NCBI RefSeq assembly: GCF_000364445.2
Contig: NZ_CP043538.1
Coordinates: forward strand, 17,198-81,197
Length of the DNA: 64,000 nt
Direction: 5' to 3'
Source of the DNA: Methylobacterium mesophilicum SR1.6/6
GTDB taxonomy: Bacteria > Pseudomonadota > Alphaproteobacteria > Rhizobiales > Beijerinckiaceae
How positions within the stretch are numbered: the first letter of the stretch is position 1; every line of letters begins with the position of its first letter. Shown piece after piece: positions 42,307 through 51,127 of the stretch. The notes beneath the pieces were generated by a model. That model was not told the origin of the DNA. It was given only the letters and a program-made list of their open reading frames with translations, and did no database searches. A program made the translations under genes and the position numbers.

Positions 42307-43254
42307 TCACCAAGCCTGCGGCGTGACGAGGCCCTGGCGCGTCACCACCACCCAGTCCCGACCCCGGCGCTCGACGGCCTCGACCCGGCCAACGCCCGGC
42401 ACGATGTCGCCTGGGCCCACCTCCACAAGCCGGTGACGCCGGTTCTCAAGGATCGCCGCGCCCTCGAAGATGTCTCGCAGGGCCCATCCGTCGATGACCG
42501 GCGGCTTCTCCGGCGTGGCGGCCTTCGGCTTCAGGTCTATCGCCTTGGCATCGGCCAGCTTCGTCTCGGGGGCCCTGGGCTCCGAGCTTCTGGGCTCCGA
42601 GCTTCTTGGCTCCGGAACTTTGGCTTCGACACTCTTCGTCTCAACGCTCCGCGGTGCCTCGGCGAGGCTGCCGGTCTGGGTTGGCTCCGTGCGTGCAGCG
42701 GGCATCACGGCGGCCGTGGCGCGCCGCTCGAGCTGAGTCGCGAGGGCGGCAATCCGCGCGTTCTGCTCGCGCTCCACCTGCTCGAAGCGCTCGCTCAGGG
42801 CCGCCGTCTTGGCATTCAAGGTCTTGTCGAGCTGCGCGAGGCGGTCGCCGAGGGTGCTGCTACGGCTCCCGGCCTCCTTGCGCGCCGTGTCGGTGGATGC
42901 CCTCAGATCGGCGAGCACTTGATGAAGCTGCGCGATGTCGCTGCCGAGCCGGGCCGTCTCGGTCCGGCCCGCATCGAGCGTGGTGCTGAGTGCCATCACG
43001 GCATCGTTGGACGGCGCCGACCGAGTCATCGCTATGACGCCGCCGCCCAGGAGGGCACCCACGGCCAGCGCCGCGCCCGGTACGGCGAGGCGGTGCAGGT
43101 CGATCGGCGGCAGCGGCGGCAGCGCGAAGCGCTTGGGGGCCGAGACTTCCTTGACCTCGACCTTCGTCTCGGGCTTCGGATCCGTCGTTCCGCCCACCGC
43201 AGCCTTAAGCAGGTCGACCGGGGATACCGCCTGCTTGGCTTCGCTCTTCGTCAT
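42307..43254 (-). CDS. Membrane-anchored coiled-coil protein, unknown function
   Basis: The 315-residue protein has a cytoplasmic head of about 55 residues, one membrane helix (VPGAALAVGALLGGGVIAM, about 57-76), a long coiled coil (about 85-175, with LADLRAS, LGDRLAQLDKTLNAKTAAL and FEQVEREQNARIAAL), a Glu/Ser/Pro/Arg repeat (EPRSSEPRSSEPRAPE) and a conserved-looking C-terminal globular part (DGWALRDIFEGAAILENRRH and GRDWVVVTRQGLV). The C-terminal module recalls the SH3-like tail of periplasmic envelope proteins. I do not recognise a family. Confidence 0.75.
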   Translation of the reverse strand: MTKSEAKQAVSPVDLLKAAVGGTTDPKPETKVEVKEVSAPKRFALPPLPPIDLHRLAVPGAALAVGALLGGGVIAMTRSAPSNDAVMALSTTLDAGRTETARLGSDIAQLHQVLADLRASTDTARKEAGSRSSTLGDRLAQLDKTLNAKTAALSERFEQVEREQNARIAALATQLERRATAAVMPAARTEPTQTGSLAEAPRSVETKSVEAKVPEPRSSEPRSSEPRAPETKLADAKAIDLKPKAATPEKPPVIDGWALRDIFEGAAILENRRHRLVEVGPGDIVPGVGRVEAVERRGRDWVVVTRQGLVTPQAW

Positions 43255-43338
43255 CGCCCCGAACTCCGCTCGCAGGATGTCGCTGCAAGCGTTCGTTAAG
43301 GACGTTTGTTTACGAAACCCTTACCGCGGGCGCGCGGA

Positions 43339-45408
43339 TCAGGCCGCCAGCCCCCGCTTCTTGAGGAGCGGCGCGATACTGGGCATCCGGCCGCGGAAAG
43401 CCGTGTAGGCCTCGCGGGCGTCGCGCAGATTCCCGGCGCCGTACACGAAGGTGCGCAGGCGCTTGGCCGTCTCCGGGTCGAAGATATCGCCTGCCTCGCG
43501 GAAGGCATCGAAAGCGTCCGCGTCGAGCACCTCTGACCAGAGATAGCTGTAGTAGCCGGCCGCGTAGCCGTCGCCCGAGAAGATGTGGGCGAAGTGCGGC
43601 GTGCGATGCCGCATGGTGATCTCGGCCGGCATGCTGATCCGCCGCAGGGCCTCCGCTTCGAAGGCGGGCACGTCGAGGCCGGCCTCGCCCTCGGCTGAGA
43701 GGTGCAGCGTCATGTCGACGATGGCCGAGGCGGTGTACTCCACCGTGGCGAAACCCTGGTTGAAGGTGCGCGCCGCCAGCAGCTTCCGCAGGAGCGCGTC
43801 GGGCATCGGCTCCCCGGTCTGGTGGTGGCGCGCGTGCGTCCGGAGCACCTCCGGCTGCTCAAGCCAGTGCTCGTAGAGCTGCGACGGGAGTTCGACGAAG
43901 TCGCGCGAGACGGCCGTGCCGGACAGGATCGGGTAGGTCACATCGGAAAGGAGGCCGTGCAGGGCGTGGCCGAACTCGTGGAACAGGGTCCGGGCATCGT
44001 CGAACGACAGCAGCGTGCTCTCGCCGGCGGGTGCCTTGGCGAAATTCATCACGTTGACGATGATCGGGGTGATCGGCCCGTTCAGGCGCTCCTGGGAGCG
44101 GAACGCGCTCATCCAGGCACCCGACCGCTTCGAGGCGCGGGCAAAATAATCGCCGAGGAACAGCCCGACCTCGGAGCCGTCCGGATTGCCCACTCGCCAG
44201 ACCCGCACGTCGGGGTGGTAGCGGGGAACGTCGGACAGCTCCTCGAAGGTCAGCCCGAACAACCGCGCGGCCGTGTCGAAGGCCGCCTGGATCATGCGGT
44301 CGAGGGGCAGGTAGGCCTTGATCTCGCTCTCATCGAGATCGTGCTCGGCGCGGCGCACCTTCTCGGCGTAATGGCGCCAATCGTGGGCCTGGAGGGTGAA
44401 GTTGTGGCCCTCATCCTGGACCGCCGCCTGGAGGCGGTCGCGCTCCTCGGCGGCCCGGGCCCGGGCCGGCGTCCAGACGTCGCGCAGCAGGCCCGTGGCG
44501 GCCTCCGGACTTGCCGCCATCGTGTCGTCGAGGGCGAAATGCGCGAAGCTCTCGAAGCCGAGGAGCCGCGCCCGCTCGGCCCGGAGACTGACGATCTCGG
44601 CGCTCACCGCCCGGTTATCGGTCTCGCCGCCGTTCTCCCCGCGCCGAGTCCAGGCGGCGTAAGCGCGCTCGCGCAGATCACGGCGGGTGGAGAAGACCAG
44701 GAATGGCTCAATGAGGGAGCGCGACAGGGTGATGACGTGGCCGTCGTGCCCGCGCTCCTTCGCCGCGCTGGCGGCTGCAGCGCGCAGGAACGGCGGCAGG
44801 CCGGCGAGGTCGTCCTCCGATTCCAGGGCCAGCGTGAAGCTGCTCTCGTCGGCCAGCAGATTCTGGCTGAACCGCGTCCCGAGCTCCGACATGCGCGCGG
44901 CGATCTCGGCGATGCGCGCCTTGTCGTCTGGACCGAGCTCCGCGCCCGAGCGCCGGAAGCGGATGCGGTAGCGGTCGAGGACGCGGCGCTCCTCCGGGTC
45001 GAGCCTCTCGGCACCGACGGCCGAGATGCGGGCCCAGAGCTGCGGGTTGAGGTAGATGGCGCTGCCGTGCCGGGCGAGCTTCGGACCGATCTCCCGCTCG
45101 ATCGCCTGCAGATCCGGATTCGTATGGCTGCCGGTCAAATTGTAGAAGACGCCGGCGACCCGATCGAGGGCGAGGCCGGCCCGCTCCATCGCCGCCACCG
45201 TATTGGCGAAGGTCGCCGGAGCCGTGTCGGCCGCGATGGCCCGGATCTCGGCATCGTGGGCCGCCAGCGCCGCCTCGAAGGCCGGCCGGTAATGGTTCGG
45301 ATGGATCCGTTCGAAGGGCGGCAGGCCGAACGGCGTCGTCCAGTGCGCCTCCTGGAAGGGATTGTCCTGCGGCAGGCTCGGCAGCCCGGCATCAGCGGAG
45401 TCCAGCAT
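43339..45408 (-). CDS. dcp: M3-family zinc oligopeptidase (peptidyl-dipeptidase Dcp / oligopeptidase A type)
   Basis: The 689-residue metallopeptidase carries the zinc motif HEFGH in DARTLFHEFGHALHGLLS (about residue 475) with the following Glu in SRDFVELPSQLYEHW. FSGDGYAAGYYSYLWSEV near the C terminus is typical of the Dcp/PrlC group. It degrades short peptides, probably in the cytoplasm, since no signal peptide is seen. ATG at 45408 follows GAGGACC; longer in-frame starts give non-family sequence. Dcp and PrlC are hard to separate by sequence alone. Confidence 0.9.
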   Translation of the reverse strand: MLDSADAGLPSLPQDNPFQEAHWTTPFGLPPFERIHPNHYRPAFEAALAAHDAEIRAIAADTAPATFANTVAAMERAGLALDRVAGVFYNLTGSHTNPDLQAIEREIGPKLARHGSAIYLNPQLWARISAVGAERLDPEERRVLDRYRIRFRRSGAELGPDDKARIAEIAARMSELGTRFSQNLLADESSFTLALESEDDLAGLPPFLRAAAASAAKERGHDGHVITLSRSLIEPFLVFSTRRDLRERAYAAWTRRGENGGETDNRAVSAEIVSLRAERARLLGFESFAHFALDDTMAASPEAATGLLRDVWTPARARAAEERDRLQAAVQDEGHNFTLQAHDWRHYAEKVRRAEHDLDESEIKAYLPLDRMIQAAFDTAARLFGLTFEELSDVPRYHPDVRVWRVGNPDGSEVGLFLGDYFARASKRSGAWMSAFRSQERLNGPITPIIVNVMNFAKAPAGESTLLSFDDARTLFHEFGHALHGLLSDVTYPILSGTAVSRDFVELPSQLYEHWLEQPEVLRTHARHHQTGEPMPDALLRKLLAARTFNQGFATVEYTASAIVDMTLHLSAEGEAGLDVPAFEAEALRRISMPAEITMRHRTPHFAHIFSGDGYAAGYYSYLWSEVLDADAFDAFREAGDIFDPETAKRLRTFVYGAGNLRDAREAYTAFRGRMPSIAPLLKKRGLAA

Positions 45409-45586
45409 ACGGTCCTCGAAGTCATCCCTACGGCGACCATTGCCGTCGCCGTGCGGTCCGGCGACATGGGGTCGACGGGCGTCCTGCGGAAGACAGTGAC
45501 CTGATCGCCGCATCCGTCAACCGCGCAGGCGATCCGAACGACGTCTCGCCCGTTACCATCGGCCAACGCCTAAGCTTCGAGGCCTC

Positions 45587-46513
45587 ATGCCAGGACGTCT
45601 GCCGCCGATCCGTCGCACCGCGCCACCGCTCGCGCGCAGTCTCCTCGTCCTCGGTCTGGCCATCTTTCCGGCCGCGTCGGGCCGGACCGCCGAGGCCCCG
45701 GCTGCCACCGTGCCGGTCCCCCCACCGAAGCCGCCCGAGCGGCCGGACGCACTGAAGCCGCCGGCTGCCCCGGAGACTGCCCTTCCGGCGCCGCCGGCCC
45801 GACCGGCGGAACTGACACCACCCACGACGGTCTCGCCCAAAGAAAGCGGCAAACCCGCGGTCGAGGCGGGCACGGAGGCCGGCAAGCCCGAGATGCCGTC
45901 GCCGCCGCCCACGCCGCCCGGCCGGCCGCCGGAACTCTCCGGCGAGGCGGCGCTCGCCCTGAAGGTCTCGCCTCCGGACGACACCGCCTGTCGGACGCGT
46001 CTCAAGCGCCTCGGAGTGGAGTTCGAGCCGCTGCCGCCGATCGCCGAGGGCCAGTGCACGGCGCCGCTTCCGCTGAAGGTCACCAAGTTCGCCGACGGCG
46101 TGACGCTTCCGCAGGGCGCGACGCTGACCTGCCGGTCGGCCGAGGCGCTGGCGCGCTGGGTCACGGAAGTCCAGGTCGAGGCCGAGCGGACCCTCAAGCA
46201 CCCACTCGCCACGCTCGAACTCGGTGGATCCTACGTGTGCCGGGGGCAGAACCACGATTTCGATGCAAAGCTCAGCGAGCACGCCTTCGCCAATGCCGCC
46301 GACGTGATGGGCTTCAGTTTCGCAGGGCGCCCGAGCATTCCGGTCAAGGCGATGCCTGAGGGATCCGAGGAGGCGCGGTTCCTGGTGGCCGTGCGCGGCA
46401 AGGCCTGCGAATTCTTCCGAACGGTCCTGGGGCCGGGGACGAACGCGGCCCATTCTAACCACTTCCATCTCGATGAGCGCGAGCGCAACGCGGGCCACCG
46501 CCTCTGCGAATAG
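45587..46513 (+). CDS. Extensin-like family periplasmic protein
   Basis: The 308-residue product has an N-terminal signal peptide (SLLVLGLAIFPAASGRTAEA) and a proline-rich region (about 35-120). The extensin-like C-terminal domain follows (DTACRTRLKRLGVEFEPLPP; LGGSYVCRGQN; KLSEHAFANAADVMGFSF; HSNHFHLDERERNAGHR). The His and Asp residues resemble those of VanY/DacB-type peptidases, and the domain is found in cell-wall proteins of alphaproteobacteria. It lies 74 bases upstream of an L,D-transpeptidase gene, so a wall-related role is likely. Confidence 0.85.
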   Translation: MPGRLPPIRRTAPPLARSLLVLGLAIFPAASGRTAEAPAATVPVPPPKPPERPDALKPPAAPETALPAPPARPAELTPPTTVSPKESGKPAVEAGTEAGKPEMPSPPPTPPGRPPELSGEAALALKVSPPDDTACRTRLKRLGVEFEPLPPIAEGQCTAPLPLKVTKFADGVTLPQGATLTCRSAEALARWVTEVQVEAERTLKHPLATLELGGSYVCRGQNHDFDAKLSEHAFANAADVMGFSFAGRPSIPVKAMPEGSEEARFLVAVRGKACEFFRTVLGPGTNAAHSNHFHLDERERNAGHRLCE

Positions 46514-46587
46514 GGCTCATGGAACGTTCCCGCCGGCTCGGCGCTTGTGGCACCGGAACGCGTCTGTTCCCGGAGATTGCGACGTCG

Positions 46588-47721
46588 ATGTTCCCGACCC
46601 CTCGGCGGCCGGTCTGGGCGGCCCTCCTGGCGAGTTGCCTCATCGTGCAGGGTGCGGAGGCCAGACCGAGGGAATCCGCCAGGAAGGAGACCGGCAAAGG
46701 GGACACGACGCCCGCGCTGACGGCGGATGCGGTGAACGCGGCGACCCTGTCGCCGCAGGGCGGCGCGGCGGGGGAGTCAAAGCCCGAGGCGAAGAAGTCC
46801 GCCGCGCAGAGGCGCAAGTCGCGGGCGGCCGACGACAAGCCCGATCCGCTGATCGTCAAGGCGCAGGTTCTCCTCGACCGAGCCCATTTCTACCCGGGCG
46901 CCATCGACGGGCGGAAGGGCGAGAATTACCAGCATGCCCTCTCGGCCTTCGCGGTGGCACAGGGCCTGCCCGCCACCCAGGACCTGACGCCGGAGGTCTG
47001 GGACAAGCTTCAGGGCACGAGCGACAAGCCGGCGGTTACGGATTACACGCTGACCGAGGCGGACGCGTCGGGCCCCTACGTCGACAAGATTCCGCCGAAG
47101 ATGGAGGAGCAGGCCGACCTGAAGGATCTCGGCTACACCAATCCGCGGGAGATGCTGGCCGAACGCTTCCACATGAGCCGGGACCTCGTCAGCGCACTCA
47201 ATCCGGGCAAGCCGCTCGACAAGGCCGGGACCGCCATCGCGGTTGCGGCCGTCGATCCGATGACCCTCGACAAACCCAAGGGAAAGGATCTGCCGAAGGA
47301 TCCGAAGGTCGACCGTATAGAAGTCGACAAGAGCAGCCGCGACGTACGCGCCTTCGGTGAGGATGGAAAGCTGGTCGCCTACTACCCCGCCTCGATCGGC
47401 AGCACGGAGAAGCCGGCCCCGAGCGGCGACACCAAGGTGAAGGGCGTGGCGTTCGATCCGGACTACACCTACAATCCGAAATATGCGTTCAAAGGTGTGA
47501 AGGCGAAGCACAAGTTCACCATCCAGGCCGGCCCCAACAACCCTGTCGGTCTTGTCTGGATCGATCTTGCCATCCCGAGCTACGGGATCCACGGCACGCC
47601 GGAGCCCGAGAAGGTCGGAAAGACCGAGTCGCACGGCTGCATCCGACTGACCAACTGGAATGCGCGCGATCTCGCGGCCCACGTGACCCGGGGCGCCAAG
47701 GTCAGCTTCAAGGACGACTAG
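46588..47721 (+). CDS. L,D-transpeptidase with peptidoglycan-binding-like region
   Basis: The 377-residue product has a signal peptide (VWAALLASCLIVQGAEA), a charged linker and a peptidoglycan-binding-like helical domain (about 95-150; AQVLLDRAHFYPGAIDGRKG). A LysM-like middle and the YkuD catalytic domain follow (about 250-375), with FDPDYTYNPKYAFKG and HGTPEPEKVGKTESHGCIRL, where the His, Ser, Gly-Cys and Arg are intact. It forms 3-3 peptidoglycan crosslinks. ATG at 46588 is preferred because it starts the signal peptide; an upstream ATG at 46519 would add 23 residues. Confidence 0.9.
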   Translation: MFPTPRRPVWAALLASCLIVQGAEARPRESARKETGKGDTTPALTADAVNAATLSPQGGAAGESKPEAKKSAAQRRKSRAADDKPDPLIVKAQVLLDRAHFYPGAIDGRKGENYQHALSAFAVAQGLPATQDLTPEVWDKLQGTSDKPAVTDYTLTEADASGPYVDKIPPKMEEQADLKDLGYTNPREMLAERFHMSRDLVSALNPGKPLDKAGTAIAVAAVDPMTLDKPKGKDLPKDPKVDRIEVDKSSRDVRAFGEDGKLVAYYPASIGSTEKPAPSGDTKVKGVAFDPDYTYNPKYAFKGVKAKHKFTIQAGPNNPVGLVWIDLAIPSYGIHGTPEPEKVGKTESHGCIRLTNWNARDLAAHVTRGAKVSFKDD

Positions 47722-47975
47722 GTCGCCGCACCGATCCGGCGTCGCCCCTGGTCAAAAATGTATCACCGGTTAACATACTAGGCGCTATTGGCGCCGGAAC
47801 GACCCGGGAACGCTTGACACGTTGCGCATTACGGGCGACGCCAAAGGCCATCTCGTGGCCTGCCCGCCGAAGCTGCGCCGTATTACGGACCGTTGCTCGC
47901 GTGGTTCGCGAGATGAGACCTACTGCACGGCAAGATCCCCGGTGGCGGGGGCGTTCGAAGGGAAGACGGCCCGGC

Positions 47976-48365
47976 GTGACTGCTGACCCCAACGATGACG
48001 TCCTCAACGGCGTCCGCGTGCTCGTCGTCGAGGACGAGGCTGCCATCTCGATGCTGCTCGAGGACATGCTCCTCGATTTCGGTTGTTCGGTCGTCGGCCC
48101 GGCCGCGCGCCTGTCGTCGGCCCTCGAGATGGCGTCGCAGGAGACCTTCGAGGTTGCGATCCTGGACGTGAACGTCGCGGGCGAGCCGATCTACCCGGTG
48201 GCCGAGGCCATCGCGAAGCGCGATCTGCCGCTGGTGTTCTCCACGGGTTACGGCGGGGCGGGTATCCGCGAGCCCTTCCGGGACAGGCCCGTAGTGCAGA
48301 AGCCGTTCAGCCAAGCGGACCTGAAGCGGACGCTGATCGGCGCGATCCGCGCCGTCCGGGACTGA
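47976..48365 (+). CDS. Single-domain response regulator
   Basis: The 129-residue receiver domain has the acidic pair in VRVLVVEDEAAISMLLEDM, the phospho-acceptor Asp in EVAILDVNVAG, a Thr/Ser position in LVFSTGYG and the Lys in VVQKPFSQADL. No output domain follows, so it works through protein contact. The GTG at 47976 is chosen to fit the family; an ATG at 47913 would add a basic leader. No histidine kinase is adjacent. Confidence 0.78.
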   Translation: MTADPNDDVLNGVRVLVVEDEAAISMLLEDMLLDFGCSVVGPAARLSSALEMASQETFEVAILDVNVAGEPIYPVAEAIAKRDLPLVFSTGYGGAGIREPFRDRPVVQKPFSQADLKRTLIGAIRAVRD

Positions 48366-48374
48366 CGGCGGCGC

Positions 48375-48764
48375 CTACAAGCCTTCGATCGTGAAGGCGT
48401 CGGCCACGTGGGCCGGCCATTCCCGCGCGCCGACGAACACCGCATCCGCCCGGAAGGTCATGCCGGCGCTCCAGGTATTGCGGCCGATCCAGGCCCGGAC
48501 CGCGCGGGAAAAGCGGCGGCGCTTGGCCGCATCGATCGCCTCGCGGGCGTCCTCGCGCCGGGACCGGGCCTTCACCTCGACGAACGCGACGGTGTTCCAG
48601 CGCTGGACGATCAGGTCGATCTCGCCCCCCGCAACGCTCACGCGCCGGCCGACCGGCCAGTAGCCCTTGAGCATCAGGACCGCCAGCGCCAGCCACTCGG
48701 CCCGGTGGCCGCGCCGATAAGCGGCGCGATGCCGCTGCGCCCGGTCGGGGAGCGCGCCGTTCAA
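48375..48764 (-). CDS. yraN: YraN family protein (UPF0102)
   Basis: The 129-residue protein with a nuclease-like fold contains [47 protein letters not shown] (D-x-E/V-K pattern of the restriction-endonuclease-like fold) and [18 protein letters not shown]. The function is unproven. Its start overlaps the rsmI stop by four bases (ATGA), the common pairing. Confidence 0.88.
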   Translation of the reverse strand: MNGALPDRAQRHRAAYRRGHRAEWLALAVLMLKGYWPVGRRVSVAGGEIDLIVQRWNTVAFVEVKARSRREDAREAIDAAKRRRFSRAVRAWIGRNTWSAGMTFRADAVFVGAREWPAHVADAFTIEGL

Positions 48765-49732
48765 GGTTCGCCCCGCGCCAAAACCAGCGCCCGCGCGTAG
48801 ACGAGACGACGCGGCTGCCCGGTATCGTCGGCGACGAGGCTCGCGGCATCCTTGATCGAGTGCCGCTCGAGCGCCGCACGCAGCAGCGCGTCGAGGGCGG
48901 CATCGCTGTCGGCCGTGCGCTCGGGCGCCGTGGCGGCGCCGATGATGACGACGATCTCGCCTTTCGGCGGCCCATCCTCGCCGAAGCGCGCGCTGAGGGA
49001 GCCCAACGTGTCGCGCCGGACGGTCTCATAGAGCTTGGTGAGTTCGCGGGTCACCGCGGCGGGCCGGTCGGGACCCAGCACCGCGGCGGCGTCCGCCAGC
49101 ATTTCGGGGAGGCGGTGCGGCGATTCGAACAGGACCAGAGTCCCGGGGACCGGGACGAGCGCCTCCAGCCGGTTGCGCCGGGCGCCGGCCTTCTGAGGAA
49201 GGAAGCCCTCGAAAAAGAAGCGGTCCGTCGGCAGGCCGGCGGCAACCAGGGCGGTCATCACCGCCGAAGGACCCGGGACGGGCGTGATCCCGATCCCGGC
49301 TTCGATGGCGGCTTGGACGAGCTTGTAACCGGGGTCGGAGACCAGCGGCGTACCCGCATCCGACACCAGGGCCAGGGCCTCGCCGGCGCGCAGGCGGGCG
49401 ACCATGCGTTCGCGCACCGCCTCGTTGGAATGCTCATGGTAGGCGAGGAGCGGGGTTGTGATGCCGTAATGGGCGAGCAGCGTCCGGGTGACCCGCGTGT
49501 CCTCGGCGAGGACCGCGTCCGCCGCCGCGAGCGTCGCCAGGGCGCGGATCGTTATGTCGCGGAGGTTGCCGATGGGCGTCGCCACGATGTGAAGGCCGGG
49601 CGCCAGGGTTTCGGCCTCGCTCGCCAGCCCGAAGGCCGTGAAGGTCGGGGTCCGCGGCCGATCCGCTCCGGGCTTGTGGGACGGGACTCTCATGTGAGGA
49701 GCGGTCCCCGGGGCGTCGAATCGGCGGGTCAT
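48761..49732 (-). CDS. rsmI: 16S rRNA (cytidine-1402-2'-O)-methyltransferase
   Basis: The 323-residue SAM methyltransferase of the tetrapyrrole-methylase fold contains [55 protein letters not shown] and [20 protein letters not shown]. It modifies the ribosomal decoding centre. Two other in-frame ATGs exist (49750, 49693); the conserved region begins near residue 45 in any case. It is followed by yraN and is divergent from the activator gene at 49868. Confidence 0.93.
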   Translation of the reverse strand: MTRRFDAPGTAPHMRVPSHKPGADRPRTPTFTAFGLASEAETLAPGLHIVATPIGNLRDITIRALATLAAADAVLAEDTRVTRTLLAHYGITTPLLAYHEHSNEAVRERMVARLRAGEALALVSDAGTPLVSDPGYKLVQAAIEAGIGITPVPGPSAVMTALVAAGLPTDRFFFEGFLPQKAGARRNRLEALVPVPGTLVLFESPHRLPEMLADAAAVLGPDRPAAVTRELTKLYETVRRDTLGSLSARFGEDGPPKGEIVVIIGAATAPERTADSDAALDALLRAALERHSIKDAASLVADDTGQPRRLVYARALVLARGEP

Positions 49733-49867
49733 CGTTGACCATGTTGCCACACCCGCCGGCTCTCGTCGCGGCAGCGGCCACCACCAGGGGGCAAGTCCGC
49801 TGCGGCGCGTTTACATTTCCAAAGCCGATCGTCAGGCTATCCCCGCCTGCTTGAGGGAGTCCGCGCG

Positions 49868-51127
49868 ATGGCGCGTCCGATAGGGGTGCGGGAGGGTCTT
49901 CCGCGCGCCGCCGCCCTGATCGCCGCGCTCTGCGCCGCGCTGCCGCTCCTCGGCGGTTGCCTCGCCACCGACGGCGGGCGGCGCCGGCCCTCGGCTCAGG
50001 CCGAGCTGTCACCGCCCGCGGCGGTGCCGCAGGCGCCCGCCGCAGACGCCCCGCCGACACTCGCCGCGGTGGGCGGGCAACGCATCGGCTCAGGCGCCGT
50101 GAAGGTCGCCCTGGTGCTGCCGCTCAGCGGACAAGGCGCCGCGGTGGGCGCGGCCATGCGCAACGCCGCCCAGCTCGCCTTCGACGAAGGACAACAGCCG
50201 GACCTGACGATCCTCGTGGAGGATGACCGGGGCAATCCCGACGGAGCACGGGACGCGACGCAGGACGCCCTCCGGCAGGGCGCCGAGATCGTCCTCGGTC
50301 CCCTGTTCGCCGGGAGCGTACAGGCCGCGGCCGCAGTGGCGCGCGCCGCGGGCAAGCCGGTGATCGGATTCTCCACGGACGCCACCGTGGCGGCCCGGGG
50401 CGTCTACCTCCTGAGCTTCCTGCCCCAGCCGGAGGTGGACCGGGCGGTGGAGGACTCCGTGGCGGGAGGCAAGCGTTCCTTCGCGGCGTTGATCCCCGAG
50501 ACCGCCTATGGCAACGCCGTCGAGGCGGAATTCCGCGAGGTCGTGGCGCGCCAGGGCGCCCGGGTCGCGGCCATCGAGCGATACCCCGCGGGTGCGCCCG
50601 GCCCCGCCGTGGAGCGGCTGGCGCGCGTCATCACCGGTCCCGGCGCGACGGCCGACGCCCTGTTCATCCCGGAGACCCCCGAGGGCCTGCCGGGCGTCGC
50701 GGCGGCCCTGACCAAGGCCGGCTTCTCGCCGGCCCGCGTCCGCCCGATCGGCACGGCTCTCTGGAACGAGCCGGCCCTGTTCACCCTGCCGGCCCTTCAG
50801 GGCGGCCGCTTCGCGGCCGCGGACCGGAGCGGGTTCTCCAATTTCAGCGGACGCTACCAAGCCAAGTTCGGCACCGTTCCGCCGCGCGTCGCCTCCCTCG
50901 CCTACGACGCCGTGATGCTGACCGCGGCACTGTCGCGGCAATACGGATCGCAGCGCTTCGCCGAACCCACTCTGACGAGCGGAGCGGGCTTCGCCGGAGT
51001 GGACGGCACCTTCCGGTTCCGACCGGACGGGCAGAGCGAGCGGAGCTTGGCGGTCTACGAGATCCGCAACAACGCCACGACGATCGTGAGCCCGGCACCG
51101 CGGCTGCTGGCCAAGCCGGCGATCTGA
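49868..51127 (+). CDS. Penicillin-binding protein activator, LpoA-like lipoprotein
   Basis: The 419-residue product has a lipoprotein signal (AALPLLGGCLATDGG, Cys about 31) and a Pro/Ala linker. A periplasmic-binding-protein fold follows (about 78-400), beginning VKVALVLPLSGQGAAVGAAM and containing EIVLGPLFAGSVQAAAAVAR. It fits the LppC/LpoA family that activates penicillin-binding proteins, and the rsmI/yraN neighbourhood is the usual one. Its stop abuts the hemW stop with no gap. Confidence 0.87.
   Translation: MARPIGVREGLPRAAALIAALCAALPLLGGCLATDGGRRRPSAQAELSPPAAVPQAPAADAPPTLAAVGGQRIGSGAVKVALVLPLSGQGAAVGAAMRNAAQLAFDEGQQPDLTILVEDDRGNPDGARDATQDALRQGAEIVLGPLFAGSVQAAAAVARAAGKPVIGFSTDATVAARGVYLLSFLPQPEVDRAVEDSVAGGKRSFAALIPETAYGNAVEAEFREVVARQGARVAAIERYPAGAPGPAVERLARVITGPGATADALFIPETPEGLPGVAAALTKAGFSPARVRPIGTALWNEPALFTLPALQGGRFAAADRSGFSNFSGRYQAKFGTVPPRVASLAYDAVMLTAALSRQYGSQRFAEPTLTSGAGFAGVDGTFRFRPDGQSERSLAVYEIRNNATTIVSPAPRLLAKPAI

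Noticed and set aside
42580..42625. Short direct repeats (GGCTCCGAGCTTCT) that could suggest a repeat array
   Set aside because: They are inside a coding region and encode the EPRSS repeat; there are no spacers, so this is not a CRISPR array.
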